Of a stretch of 64,000 nucleotides of DNA, positions 38,139-49,670 are shown in pieces. The notes under the pieces were generated by a model, which saw only the letters and a program-made list of their open reading frames with translations, was not told where the DNA came from and made no database searches. Source of the stretch: Seminavis robusta (lineage: Eukaryota > Bacillariophyta > Bacillariophyceae > Naviculales > Naviculaceae); assembly GCA_903772945.1 (NCBI GenBank), contig CAICTM010000021.1, positions 62,001-126,000 of the forward strand, written 5' to 3'. The stretch's first letter is position 1. Every line of letters begins with the position of its first letter. The position numbers and the translations under genes are program-made.

Positions 38139-40126
38139 CAGCAGCTATCTAAAGCACGTATACATTCTGGGAGCCCATGGCAGTAAGTATTAGCTATTTG
38201 CCAATCAAGGGACAGCCCTTTTTGCTATTTCTATTTCCGTGGTTGGCGCAACCGGAGGCATCTTGTAAGGATATCGCAGTGGTTCACAAGCTTGGTTCTG
38301 CTAATAACACCGTGACAGTCCATTCATTCCCCAACTCCTTGAAGCTAATACCTCAGTCATGAGCAGGACTGATCTAACGATTTTTCTTTCCTTCTTGTAG
38401 GACAGAGGTACTTAAAGGGTCCTTCCCGGGAGTAAGGGAATTACTAAGAGTTCACAGATGTTAGTGCCGCAGCTGCTCCGCCGACTGGACGCAACGGTGA
38501 CGGAATTAACGGAGTTGACATGGCTAGAATCGAACCAACAGTGAGAATAAACCGTCAGTGAGAATCTGCTTGGGAACTCCAGGAACACGCTGGAAACGGC
38601 ATCCAAACCTCAATAAAAAATAAACTGCTTGTTCCTGATAAACACATCTTTCATTTTTCAGCCATCAACTTTGTTGCTAAAGCTACCCTACCAGAATAAC
38701 AAATAGAGCCACCCAATCAATACTCTGAGATATGGAATACATAACTTGGACGTGCTCGTCACAGTGGTAGTAGTGGCTTGTTGATTTGCCAGTCATTGAA
38801 GCAACGAATGGCCAGCAAAAGTAGGGCAGCCATTTTCTAACAAGATTTGCTGTCACCGAAAGGTCGCCCAATCTACGTCCCCACTACTAGCCCCATTGGA
38901 CACATCTGATGGATCCATTCCTTCAGGTGGACAAACCAACAAGATTGGAATGGCCAAAGCCGTTGATACTATCAGATGAACCACTAGAAAAGATGCCAGA
39001 GTTGTGGCTCACTCATTTTGGATCTATGGCATGGGCTGCCACTTTTTTCTATTAACTCGTTGATCCTACTCACTTTCAATAATGTCATCCTCTCTACTAT
39101 GCCCATTAGATCAATGGGTATGATTGAGTTGATAGCAGAATGGTGACACAGTCCGAAATGAAGGTGAATCTGAGAACTTGGGACCTACACAAGATAATGC
39201 CTGCTACATGGCTAGAACCTCTACAACCAGCACATGGCTGTGACAAGCAAAGAATGTAGACAACTTTTAGATAGTTACTTTGGTTGCGTAGGTGCCATAT
39301 TGGTTGAGTTCATCCTGTCACCTTGTTGGGAGTAGACTGTGGTTGATAGCAGCATACATGCATGTTATGAGCAAAGCACATCACGGGGATTCTTAATAAA
39401 AAGGGCCAGTTGCTTTGCGAAATTTATAATCAATATTGTGCTTGTGGATTTGTTATAAATAGTCTTAATATCAAGGTCAATGATGAATTGAGAGCACATC
39501 CAGTGAGACTCACTGTTGGTTGCATTCTAGATGGCAATAACTAAAGTGGTGAGCCAACCTGTGACACGTCATGGCTACGTTTTGTCTTACGGGTTCTTTT
39601 TGTCGCTTTTGATTTCAGAGTGATCCCTAAGGCCTCGGCTCAGACAAACCAACCAATTGCTATCAAAAGCTTCCCTTGATTACTGCAGTGACAGTAAGTG
39701 CCATTAATCTACTTAAGTTGCAAGGTTTCCTGCGACTCGACCAACACTTCTGTTCGGAGAATTGGCTCCCAAGGATGGAATTCGGCACACATCCACAAAC
39801 CGCACCAAACACAGACCCACGCAGCCAAATGGCCACGGCGACAGGTTGATGCAGAGACCAACGAGGATAGAGGTCTGTGCTACCTTTCCGAGAAGGTCCG
39901 ATCGACACTCTTATTTCAACAAACGAAACGAAGGAAAGCAATCGAAAGCAATAGTCCTCCGGGTAATTAGCTGGTAATAGCTAGCTAGAGCCACTTTAGT
40001 ATAGCGCTCTGTCCTCTTTCCCTCTTGATCAATCTCATAATCTTTATAGAATCGAATCAAATCGACATCAGATCAGTCTATCCTTCATCAGTACCGGTAT
40101 TCTATATCGGCATTCATCAAGCAACC

Positions 40127-40918
40127 ATGGCGTACAAGAACAAGCAACAGTCATCGCAGGCATCCTTGTTGGATCAGTGTGTTTCCTACATGGCCGCTTC
40201 GGCGGTGCGTGAATCTGCCTCATCTTCTACTGCCTCTGCTTCCTCCACGACCTCCACTACGACTGCGTTTACATCCGTTCGGTTCTGCGAGAATGCGCGG
40301 TTCATCCGCTTGTCGGTTCAAGTACCGGGTGTGTTGCTCAAGGACGTGGGCGTGGAGCTTCAGAGAGGTGTGTTGATCATTCGGGGAATGCGAGAAACGA
40401 CCTTGGCACATGGACTGCGTCATCAGCACAAGTTCTGCCGTCGCTTTGCCATGGACACTGATGTGGTCGACAGCACCAAACTCAAGGCCAATCTGAACCG
40501 TCAGGGACTCTTGACCATCATGGCGCCCAAGAAGAGTCGTCCCAAGCAGACACTCTCGGTACAAGTCACACAGCAAGATGACTATGACTTTGAACGAAGT
40601 GTTTTGGGCAGTTTTGTGCAAGCGCAACAGGCTGCTTCTCCTTCTACGAGTGTCAGTGCCAACAGCAGCGCTGCTGCCACGGCTGTTTCCAGTGCTCCCA
40701 AGACCACAGCAGCACCATCTCGTCAAATGCAGAACAAGAAAAGCAAGCCTGCTTTGACCAACGTGGTGAGCATGGGATCTGCCTCGGACCTGTTGTCCTC
40801 CAGGACGTCGAACAACAACATGGGAACAAGGAGCACCATTCGACGCAACTACAAGCCCAGCACCTTGCAGTCACATCTCATGATTCGTAGAAGTCAGAGC
40901 AAGAAATCCATGCGTTAG
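40127..40918 (+). CDS. Small Hsp20-like domain protein
   Basis: 263 residues from the ATG at 40127. A Ser/Ala/Thr-rich N-terminus leads into an Hsp20-like domain at about 55-150: FIRLSVQVPGVLLKDVGVEL, QRGVLIIRG, then HKFCRRFAMDTDVVDSTKL and LNRQGLLTIMAPK. This closely parallels the first domain of the protein at 23221 (QVPGV, GVLYISRG). The C-terminal 110 residues are basic and disordered. Small heat-shock proteins hold unfolding proteins, but the typical C-terminal I-x-I motif is not evident, so chaperone activity is inference. No targeting signal is seen. The stop TAG lies inside TTAGCTAGCTA. Confidence 0.78.
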   Translation: MAYKNKQQSSQASLLDQCVSYMAASAVRESASSSTASASSTTSTTTAFTSVRFCENARFIRLSVQVPGVLLKDVGVELQRGVLIIRGMRETTLAHGLRHQHKFCRRFAMDTDVVDSTKLKANLNRQGLLTIMAPKKSRPKQTLSVQVTQQDDYDFERSVLGSFVQAQQAASPSTSVSANSSAAATAVSSAPKTTAAPSRQMQNKKSKPALTNVVSMGSASDLLSSRTSNNNMGTRSTIRRNYKPSTLQSHLMIRRSQSKKSMR

Positions 40919-42279
40919 CTAGCTATCAAGTCTGGCTAGCTATGCATATCTATGTTGCTGGCTGCCATTCATGCTCGTGGGGGCGGTTCCATCAGCTCGA
41001 GACAGACAGATACATACTTCATGACACAAGCGACCAACTTCCATCTTCTGAACACCATAAAAAGCAAACAGAGCAAGCCTGCTATATTGTCCAGAACACC
41101 CGATTAACTATTATAAATCTGTTACATGTATAACAACCTATCTATGCATACTAGTTTCAGCTTATCCTCCTCTTCGAGGACGGTAGTTGTTGCGTGCCGG
41201 TAAAGGCCCCGCCCAGACTTCCCATGACCACAACATTCCGCCAACCCAGCTACATGTAGTTAGTTTCAAGCACCCAGCCAGAAGCCTCAAGGTGAAGCTG
41301 TGAAACACGTTCTTGTATCTAAGATTGTCTTTTGCTACTGTTGGGTCCAACGCTACGAGACTCCTTGATTTCTTTGCTTCAAGGCCAGCCAACACCAACA
41401 TAGCGAGGTTATTCTAGCTAGCTCCCGAAGCTTGCTCCTTCTTATTAGACGGTCTTTCCAATTTCTCCCTTTGGGCCAAGCCCTCGAACGAGTGTTCCGG
41501 AGACGATCATCAGTCCAGCAAGCCCACAACGACAGTTCCGCAAGACAGCTTTAGAAACGTAGTTGAGGTAGCTACAAGGTTAAAACTCAATTTTACTAAA
41601 AGCATTTATTAATGTTACCGCATCTACCTCTCCTTGTATGATGTTTTATCGGCACTACCGGTACTTTTTAATAATAGCTAGAGAATGCAGTACTGGGTAC
41701 AACCTCAACTTACTAGTACAAGCTGTATCGGAGCTATTGACGCAAACGCAGGCACGGTCCCGCTAGGACATTGGAATGCGAACTACGACATCATGACTAA
41801 AAGACTTAACATACTCAGAAAAGACTTAAAGCAAATACATCCCTGGCTCCCAGCCACTCCATGCCCTTCTTTTTCAATAATTCGATCCAAAGAAGTGCTC
41901 TATTGACTCTATCAAGATGATGCTATCTCTCTACAGCGGCTACTCCTCTTAACAAAGGCTACTACTCTCCACCATGACAGGATCCTCTTGGTTGGTCAGA
42001 CAGGAAAGCGGCTGCGGCTGCGGCAGCGAGTCGAGCTTCTTCCATTCGACGGATCGACTGCTGATGACTTCTTCCTCTTCCACGAATCGATCGATTGATC
42101 GATCGACGGAGCAAATCGGTCGAAGCCGAGCGACGATGAGGATCGCTCCCTCTGAAACGGAGCCATGGACTCGGCTGTGCTACTACTAATGCAACAAGCG
42201 ACAGCTTCTCTGCTACTGATTTGATTGGTGGACTGGCATGAAAAATTGCTCCTTTATATCCTTTAAACCTTTGGGATGG

Positions 42280-42364
42280 GTGCTCCAGTCTTCATGCAAA
42301 GCCTCCCAGTCCTCTACTAGGCTCTACAGTGTAGATTGAGTGCTGAGAGTGAAGACTGGAGGAC
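42280..42364. repeat. Imperfect inverted repeat (hairpin-forming), 15-bp arms
   Basis: GTGCTCCAGTCTTCA at 42280-42294 is the reverse complement, with one mismatch, of TGAAGACTGGAGGAC at 42350-42364. The 55-bp loop contains a smaller CTCTAC/GTAGA pairing. It could be a decayed MITE, a transcript hairpin or a terminator-like structure. Confidence 0.5.
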
Positions 42365-43030
42365 CCTTCCGATGGAGAAATCCATGGCAGAATGACAACA
42401 AAATGGAATCCAAGCCTGATTTTTCATACAGGCTCCATAGAAAACCTTGGAGATAGCTAATGCTTTTTAAGGGGAGTGTCTGTGAGTGTGTTGTGGAGCT
42501 AGATCTCTGAAAGCATTATTAGCTATCTCAATGTATTGGTAAGGCTAATAGCCATTTGGTCAACACTGTTGCCATGGTGGTAAAATTCATTTTATTTTCT
42601 TCAATCTTTTCTTTGTGGGAATCACTCATTTCAATGCAGGATTCGCGAAATGACCACTTCTGTTAGAAATGACCGCTTCCGATTTTGCTTTGGCCAAAAC
42701 GAGATTTGGAAATGTCAAATGAATCTGCACCAGAGCGCCAGTCCGTATTCTCTTTTGGAGCATGGGCCTGGTTTCAGAACGTCACAAATTTGGAAACGAA
42801 GGAACTCGGATCTTATGCCCTGCGACTTTAGTCCTGGCACTGGTGTCAGCCAGCCCTCTCTGACAGTTGACAGTTTGTTGTATGACGTGAACACTGAGGA
42901 ACGACATGGAATTCGACAGTTCTCGAATTGCCCCTCTTAAAACAGGACCCAAGGCAATCATGAATGGCAGTCTGTCATGCGTCTCTTTCGCAAATCCGAC
43001 GAGTTTTGGGAAAGTGTGTGCCTGCACGAG

Positions 43031-43058
43031 TGACGTCACAAGGAGTTTTTTGACGTCA
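43031..43058. promoter_or_regulatory. Two TGACGTCACA sites spaced 20 bp apart
   Basis: Identical decamers begin at 43031 and 43051, about 150 bp before the start of the secreted paraoxonase-like gene. A 20-bp spacing puts both on the same face of the helix, which suits cooperative binding of two bZIP dimers. TGACGT-type elements mediate CO2/cAMP responses in Phaeodactylum; the same role here is inference. Confidence 0.6.
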
Positions 43059-43207
43059 CAGGGGCACTTTTTTGAATTTCAAACTGGAGGTGCAGGCTCT
43101 CACATTTTGGGCCGGAAGCAGCGCGAAATGGCTTTTCCAGCACTGGGTATCTACTACTGTAGCTAGAAGAGTAGTCTACCGGTAGCCTATCGATAGATAA
43201 GTTGACG

Positions 43208-44347
43208 ATGTTGAGGAGAAACCAAGGTGCTGCGCTGCTCCTTCTCCTGTTGCCATTGTTGGTTCCTGTGGGCCAATCTCAAAGACTCGGGGGAGGAAGA
43301 GGTGGTGGAGGAGGAAGAGGCCGGGGTCGACAACGAGAGACAGAGATCACTTCCTTTTCCAGACCAGAAGACCTAGTGAACTTAAGAGGGACGCCCTATC
43401 TGGTGGTGAGTGAGTTTGGTACACCTTCTCGGTCAGACACGGGAGCCGTATCATTGTTAAATGTAAACACGAACGAACGGATTCCTCTCTGGACGTTGCC
43501 TGAGGGCGATGTGGCGTCTACTCCGCTGTCCCCCATGGCAGATCCTACGTGTACTCCAAGACCCATGGGAAGAATTGGTCCGCATGGCATTGACGCCTAT
43601 GACAATCGAGATGGCACTTGGGAAGTGGCCATTGTAAATCACTTTGCTTACGAAAGCATTGAATTTTATCACTTGAACTTTAACAACCCGGATGGCCCGT
43701 TGCCCCTGTTTACCAAAATTGGTTGTACCTACTTGCGAAATGGGGATGTTCATAATGACTTGTCTTATAGCAGTGACAAGTCTTCCATTGTCGTGACTTT
43801 GTGGTACAACAATTACTTTGGAACACGCAATCAACTATTCACGGTCGCCGTTTCCATTCTGGGAGTGGGAACCGATGGATCCATCAAGCGAATCACCCGC
43901 GGGGGACAAGTCAACACCATTGTCGAGGGATTTAATGGACCCAACGGGGTCTTTGTCCACCCCGACAATAATCAAATCATTTACGTATCCGAGTCACCCA
44001 GAGATCAGATTGTGGTCGTCAACGCCCGTCTGGAAGACGTCGAAACCAATACCGAGTTGGAATGTGCCAGCATTCCCGACAACATTTCGGCGTATCCCGG
44101 AACCAATTCCTTTTTGGTCACCCGGATCGACTCGGGGGTGCCGCGGACTCTTATTTGTAGTACGGGAGTACGCTGTCCTCCCATTCGATTCAGTGTGTTG
44201 CAGTATGATTATCAACGAAACCGACAAACGGTCCTTTACAGTGGATCGATGCGGGGACAGCCCTCGGTGGCAGTCATCAAAGGACGAGATCTGTTTGTGG
44301 GAACCTTTAGTGCGAATGTCATTCTTAGAGTCAGCAATGTTGTGTAA
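43208..44347 (+). CDS. Secreted paraoxonase/SMP-30-like six-bladed beta-propeller
   Basis: 379 residues from the ATG at 43208. A clear signal peptide (LLLLLPLLVPVGQS) is followed by a Gly/Arg-rich spacer. The propeller shows paraoxonase/arylesterase traits: GPHGIDAYDNRDGTWEVAIV, NHFAYESIEFYHL, DVHNDLSYSSD, GPNGVFVHPDNNQIIYVSES. In paraoxonases the equivalent Asn and Asp side chains hold the catalytic calcium, and SMP-30 relatives act on lactones; the matching Asn residues (in VNH, HND and PNG) are visible here. Substrate is unknown; lactone, ester or phosphotriester hydrolysis outside the cell or in the secretory pathway is plausible. Length is typical for the family. The promoter carries two CRE-type sites. 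Confidence 0.8.
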   Translation: MLRRNQGAALLLLLLPLLVPVGQSQRLGGGRGGGGGRGRGRQRETEITSFSRPEDLVNLRGTPYLVVSEFGTPSRSDTGAVSLLNVNTNERIPLWTLPEGDVASTPLSPMADPTCTPRPMGRIGPHGIDAYDNRDGTWEVAIVNHFAYESIEFYHLNFNNPDGPLPLFTKIGCTYLRNGDVHNDLSYSSDKSSIVVTLWYNNYFGTRNQLFTVAVSILGVGTDGSIKRITRGGQVNTIVEGFNGPNGVFVHPDNNQIIYVSESPRDQIVVVNARLEDVETNTELECASIPDNISAYPGTNSFLVTRIDSGVPRTLICSTGVRCPPIRFSVLQYDYQRNRQTVLYSGSMRGQPSVAVIKGRDLFVGTFSANVILRVSNVV

Positions 44348-45034
44348 AAGGGAAACATTTCCTTGCCTGGTCTCGTCTGATTTGGTTTAGGTTTGACGCC
44401 ATGGGCTTCTCCTCGGATCGGTTGAGGATACATGAGTTTAATTGGAATGGAAAGGAGTTCTACGGAATATGTCTTCTGTAGGTTTTCCCTCGACGGGTTA
44501 TAACTGAGGGACGGGAATAGAGGAAACCTGCTGTCCACCAAGAACCATCAGGGCCTAATCGTTAGAGTACGTCAACTCTAGCATCAATAATAGTATTGTT
44601 GTTGCGGCATGGCGGAATGTACTCGCTCAATACAGTTTATTACTGACGAATGGTACCGTGCATTGTATGAGACAATGCCTGCTAGACTCAATCCTTTCCC
44701 TTTACCAGGAAACAGTACAATACATGTAGCGTGCGCTAGGTCTACAGTATGCAAACTCCCAGGAATTCTGTAACTTTGTTTTGCTACTAGAGCTCTTTGG
44801 GCCTACCTGTACTAACTATGTAATGTGTATGTACTAGTATTGATTCTGAGTGTAGCAGGCCCAGAGAGCTTCTGCCCGTGCCGTGATTGCTCATGGAGAC
44901 GAGGGCTCCAACTTTCTGTCGTTTGTTCGTCCACAAAACTGGTTGCCCAAGTGCAGCTACAAGCCACCGTAGAAAGCAGACATGCATGTGCTGATTCGAT
45001 CAGTTTGCATGAATGGAATCCGATTGGTGCGTTA
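44348..45034. other. Intergenic region between convergent genes
   Basis: No gene or notable motif is supported here. Confidence 0.5.
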
Positions 45035-45451
45035 TTACGAGCACCATTCATAGCCGCAGTCCAGTTCATGATGGTGTTCTTGCTTGTGTTCTTCCTCCGT
45101 GCATGATCCATTGACACAAACGACCCAAAATGTCACAGTTCCAACGATCAAGAGGATGACGAGCATGAGCCATATACGGAACTTGGTGCAACAGGGACCG
45201 TTTTCATCCTTAGTCATTGCCTCTCGTTCCTCAATGGTAAACTGCACACTTCTGCGTCGTTCCGCCATTGGTGGTTCAGGCATCAGAGGCGGTTGCTCCG
45301 GGTCCTGAGGGTCACCAGCCCCCAGAGATTCCACCGATTCATGTTTGGTTAAGTCAATCAAAGGCACCATCTTCTTCAGCGGCATGTTATTATCGATCGG
45401 AGCAGTTTCTAAGCGGAGAGAAAAGGGATTGTGAGCTTGCAAGCATTCCAT
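45035..45451 (-). CDS. Small single-pass membrane protein
   Basis: 138 residues. The first 90 are polar, with a Pro-rich acidic part (GDPQDPEQPPLMPEPP) and an Arg cluster (AERRRSVQF). One membrane span lies near 95-112 (IWLMLVILLIVGTVTFWVV). The short C-terminal segment has His and Glu repeats and four Cys. A Met at residue 23 is an alternative start. With a charged cytoplasmic N-terminus it is most likely type II, placing the C-terminal Cys outside. No family is recognised. The layout resembles a miniature of the long cytoplasmic-tail receptor-like proteins in this window, without their ectodomain. Confidence 0.6.
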   Translation of the reverse strand: MECLQAHNPFSLRLETAPIDNNMPLKKMVPLIDLTKHESVESLGAGDPQDPEQPPLMPEPPMAERRRSVQFTIEEREAMTKDENGPCCTKFRIWLMLVILLIVGTVTFWVVCVNGSCTEEEHKQEHHHELDCGYEWCS

Positions 45452-46094
45452 TCCACTCGCAATCTTTGCAGGCTTTGTACCACTTTGGAAGCCACGTCAC
45501 TATATCCGAAGTAGCCACGATTTGGAAAGTGACGAGGTGGCGATCAAAGCAGATTGAGTCGTTATATCTCCCTGACGCGGTGCATTGTTGATCGAGTTTT
45601 CTTGCCACTCAGTGGAACTTTCTATTTAGATTACAGCGACCCAAAAGAACGAATCCGACAGGCTAGGCCTTAGGGGGTGGATTTAGCATCAGCGGGTGGA
45701 TTTAACAGTCATACCATCTCCCCTTCTTTTCCCTTATTGCCTGTAGGCTCTTTTCGACCCATCAATCCAGCGGCAACATCGTCTCTGTACGGTAAATCAG
45801 AAGCTCTCTATGAGGCCACCCTTTAGGCCCAGCCTCTGAACGCCACCAATATCCGAATGATACCGTGCGTGGCCAATGAGCACAGCTGGTCGAGGGAGTA
45901 TCGACAGCCAGCCAGCTAGCTAGCTAGCCAATGGAAAAAGAACTTGCTAAACGCGTGTGGTTGCATGAATCAATCTTCTGATGCTGCGGCCGAAGTTATA
46001 ACATGTACCTGCTGAACTATGCAGGCCTCGCGGATTGAGATGTGATCAGAGAGGCAAAGTTGGTCCTTTTTGGTCGCATCAATGCCGTCAGTCG
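45452..46094. other. Intergenic region, no gene recognised
   Basis: Only scattered CTAGCTAG motifs (such as 45916-45929) are notable. Confidence 0.5.
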
Positions 46095-49000
46095 TCAGTC
46101 GAGCAAACATGTATCCACAAGGTTCAAACTCGTGTCGCCCTCGTCAAAGCAAGTGTTCTCTCCACCTTCGTAGTCAACCCAAACCATTTTCGAGACTGTA
46201 CAGGGATCTGGTGGCCCCCTTTTCCTGGTGTCATCTACGTAGTGGAAACCAGAGAGTTGAATGTCGGAATCTCGAGTGGCCATGATGATGGGTGCCGATC
46301 CTGCATACTCCAAGCCATTCACACAAACATCCCCCAAGTGACAGGTAGCCTTGTCATGGCAGACCATCAGGCCCTGGCAGCCCACCGCATTCCAGGGGCA
46401 ATTTCCCCAGAAATCCAACAGACGAATGTTCTCAAATCGTGTTCTGATCACTGTCAAGTTCTGCGTCCATGAGCTGGCAATGGGTCCATCGTATTGTACA
46501 TTACGGAATGTGCTGTTGGTAATGGTCAAATCCACAACATCTGGCTCAAGAACGTCGTTGGTGAGGATTTGAGCAGTGTTGCTTCCGATATACAACAAAC
46601 CCTGTGGACAAGTAATATTCTCCCACAGGCAATCCACCATTTGCTGATTCCGCCCAGGGCCGCTAAAGGACACAGATGCACCACCAAATGTGGCATCACC
46701 TGTGATTTGACCCGTGAATGTCATGCCCCTTATTGTCAGGTTATCCGTCCCAAATTTCTCCTCGAGTCCAAAGATTGGCAAGTAAGAGAACACCGTGGCT
46801 GTGAAAACTTGAATCATCCCTCCGTCAAGGACACAACGATCCTCCACCAAACCATCCAGTCCGCAGCGCACTTCCACGTTGTGTCGGAAAATGGATAGTG
46901 GGAAATCCCCACCCAAGATACGAAAATCTCCCAAGATGGGGTTTGCCATCATGCCGATTTTGATTGTCGTGTTGGGGCACATGATGAAAAGACGTTGCTC
47001 TGGATTATGATACTGATCCAGCACAAGATTGTTTGTACTGGAGTAGCAGTCATAGCCGAGGGTAGCAGTAGTTGGGCTTGACGAAAACATGACATCCAAT
47101 ACTTCTTGGTTGATACAGCCTATAGCTTGAGGAAGAAGTCCACTGCTGTCTGGCTGATGCCAAAATCGACCGAATCCTGATTCGCATGCCTTTGTTTCCT
47201 TGTCCACTGTTTCACGCTCCTGAATCTCCTCCAAACTGTACGTTCCGGATAGCTTCAACTTGGAATCCGCACTGGCCACGAGAACAGCCGCCAAACCAAT
47301 GAACTCGAGGTTACGAACGTAAATGTCTTGCACTTCACAATGACTGGCCCGTTCACAGTAGATCAGTCCATGGCAGTAATAGCCCGCTCCATGATCCTCG
47401 CAGAACGAAATTTGGTCGGTGAGAGTGATATCTTCGAATTGGCACTGCCGCAGAGTTAGACTTTGGCCTTCAGTGGCAATCAACCTGTGGTCGTAGATGA
47501 TATTCCGAAACGTGCAATCTTCCAATGTCAATTCGACCGAACGAGGCGTAAGCAGTTCCAATCCTGCCATTTCCTGGAACAAATTGTTGCCTACAAACAC
47601 GAGACCTGTACTAGCCGTCATGTCTTGCCACAGACAATCTACAAACCGAATGTTCTTTCCTTTGTTGCTAGCCATTACCGAAGACTTGAAATGATTGTGG
47701 GAGGAGCGAGACCAAAAGAGGTCAAACAAGGAATGTAAGGATGGATGTGCCAAACTCATGGATGTTGTGTCTGATTCTTTCTCTCCGATTTTTTAAAATA
47801 AAAAAACTTACACCAGCTGTGAATTGGTTGCTGATCAATTCGCCCGTAAATGTAATGCCTCGAATGGTAATGTTGTCCGTGCGAACATCTGCCTCAAAGA
47901 GTTCGTCTTTTTGGTTAACAGATGGCAACACGGGGTGGTGGAAGAGTACTTGGACAGACCCACCATCCAAAATGCAATTATTGTCCAGCGCTCCATCCAA
48001 CCCACACACCACTTCCACATTGCTCCGCAAAAACATCAAGGGTACATCCCCGTCGATGATGATGATTTGTGTGTCGCTGGCACTCGGATTGGCCACTACT
48101 TGACCAATGCGGATACGAGTAGCGGGGCAGAGAATGAATTGCGTTTGATTGGGTTGTTCAATTTGTGCTCGGAATAGATCCATGGTGCTGCGGAAGCATT
48201 CATAGGGATAAGTAATTGGTACCGGTGGTACTGTGGTGGTGGTGGATTCTTCTTCTGCTGCTCCATAGTTCTTGATGGCTCGTGGTATGAAAATTGCAAG
48301 AAGAACAATCACCAACACCAAGACGGCAAGACCAATCCACCATTCCTTGCGCCACTTTCTATCATTGCTGTTGGTGGCACCGGTAGGGTTCCTGGGAGGT
48401 TCCTCTTGAGGTTGTTGTTGTTGTTGTTGTTGCAGGTTCATTTGCAATTGCGGTGTCCCTTCATCAAAAATCACCTGAACGGCGTGCACCGGTGGCTCCA
48501 CCAGTTCCGCCACAACCATGGGAGCTTCTTCCCGTGCTTCCTCTTGTCTTTGTTCGTCTTGAGCGCTGCTGGTAATTGGGCTTTGATGAAGAGTATGATT
48601 CGAGTCGACGTTCGTTGGTGGTATTGGAATGGTCGGTTCCTCTTGTTGAAGTGGCTCTGGTGGTGGCCCACTCCTCTGAACATGATCGTCAATTCCATTC
48701 CGTTGACTGTTGTGGATGGCATAGTTAACTGCCTGATCTTCTGTGGATGTAGCTGTTTTGACGTACATCATTTGTTCGTGTACAGCCAGCACGGAAGGAG
48801 GCATTCGTGCCACTGCATCGACCTGCTGGTGTTGGGTGGTACCACCCGTCATGGCAAACGCCCCGGGTTGGCTAGCGCTATTACTATTATCGAGTGAGGC
48901 AGCCAGACTGGCAGCGGCAGCAACAGAAGCTTTTGCAGAAGCCCCACTGCCATGGGACCATCGATGTGGTCGTTCTTCTAGTTCCTCTTGGGTTGGAATT

Positions 49001-49662
49001 GCCGCAAATTTTCGGACAACAGTGGTGTCTTGGCTTGTAGTAGAAGTACTTGTAGTAGTGGATCTTCGTTGAGGATGTGTTCCTCCTCCTCCATGTACAT
49101 GATGAAGTTCCTGATTGGTTGGAACGGAAGCAAATTTTCGGTCCCTGTCATGGCTAGCACTAGCAATGCTGCTCCTGCTTGTCCTTGCACTTGCAATTGT
49201 CGTTTTAGCAATGGCAATGGGTGATGAGGGTGGCTGCTGAACGTGGCTTTGTCGTTTGCCCAAAGCGTGTCGTGTGGGAATGGCGGCAAACTTTTGCGCC
49301 AACAGATCGTCTTCTTGATGTTGTTCACTAGCGTTGGAGCCACTTGTGCTGGTACTAGTACCGGTAGTACTTGTGCTATTACGTGCTTCTTGAGTCTGGG
49401 CCTCTTCATCAGTGTCCTCGTCTTTTAAGTCAGCTCTTTTCGACACCTCTTCTTCTTCTATGCTTCCAGTACTCGTAGTGACACTGGAAGTTGCGCCATC
49501 ACTTCGCGCTTCATCCGCAGCGACGCCACTGCTCGCAGCAACGTCCTCTACACTACCACCATCGACATTGTCATTGTCTGGATGCTCGTCATCTTGACCT
49601 GACCTTTCGTCTGACACGTCTTGACCACCGCTCGATCTTCCTTCTTGGCCTTTCGTTTCCAT
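46095..49662 (-). CDS. Receptor-like type II membrane protein with duplicated beta-helix ectodomain, two exons
   Basis: Exons are 47812-49662 and 46095-47684, with a 127-bp intron (GTAAGT donor, TTTCAAG acceptor); the product is 1146 residues. The first 440 are cytoplasmic and disordered, and hold three spaced copies of one motif: KFAAIPT near 125, KFASVPT near 177 and KFAAIPT near 219. One membrane span lies near 441-461 (WWIGLAVLVLVIVLLAIFIP). The ectodomain is two homologous halves of about 330 residues, each with a Cys-initiated block (ECFRST, DCYSST), then VEVVCGLDG or VEVRCGLDG, ILDGG or VLDGG, DNITIRGITFTG or DNLTIRGMTFTG, and VDCLW. These short beta-strand repeats fit a right-handed parallel beta-helix. 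No catalytic motif was recognised. Ligand or carbohydrate binding at the surface is inference. Confidence 0.82.
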
Positions 49663-49670
49663 GTTCACAG

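Larger units (their letters stand above)
35994..40126. other. Long repeat-rich intergenic region
   Basis: This 4.1 kb contains coding-like fragments at 36080-36420, a three-copy degenerate repeat, a solo LTR and a 74-bp tandem repeat, all listed separately. From about 38140 to 40126 I see no gene: open frames are short and random, the sequence is AT-rich, and a G/T-rich stretch around 39040-39600 shows no recognisable protein relic on either strand. Confidence 0.5.
40919..43207. other. Intergenic region, no gene recognised
   Basis: Open frames are short and unconvincing. The stretch contains an imperfect hairpin at 42280-42364, GATCGATC-type palindromes near 42090-42105, and two CRE-type sites close to the next gene. 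From about 42650 the sequence is probably upstream regulatory DNA of the secreted paraoxonase-like gene. Confidence 0.45.

Noticed and set aside
38640-39620. Possible decayed transposon protein in AT-rich sequence
   Set aside because: No conserved motif could be read in any frame, so it was left as featureless.
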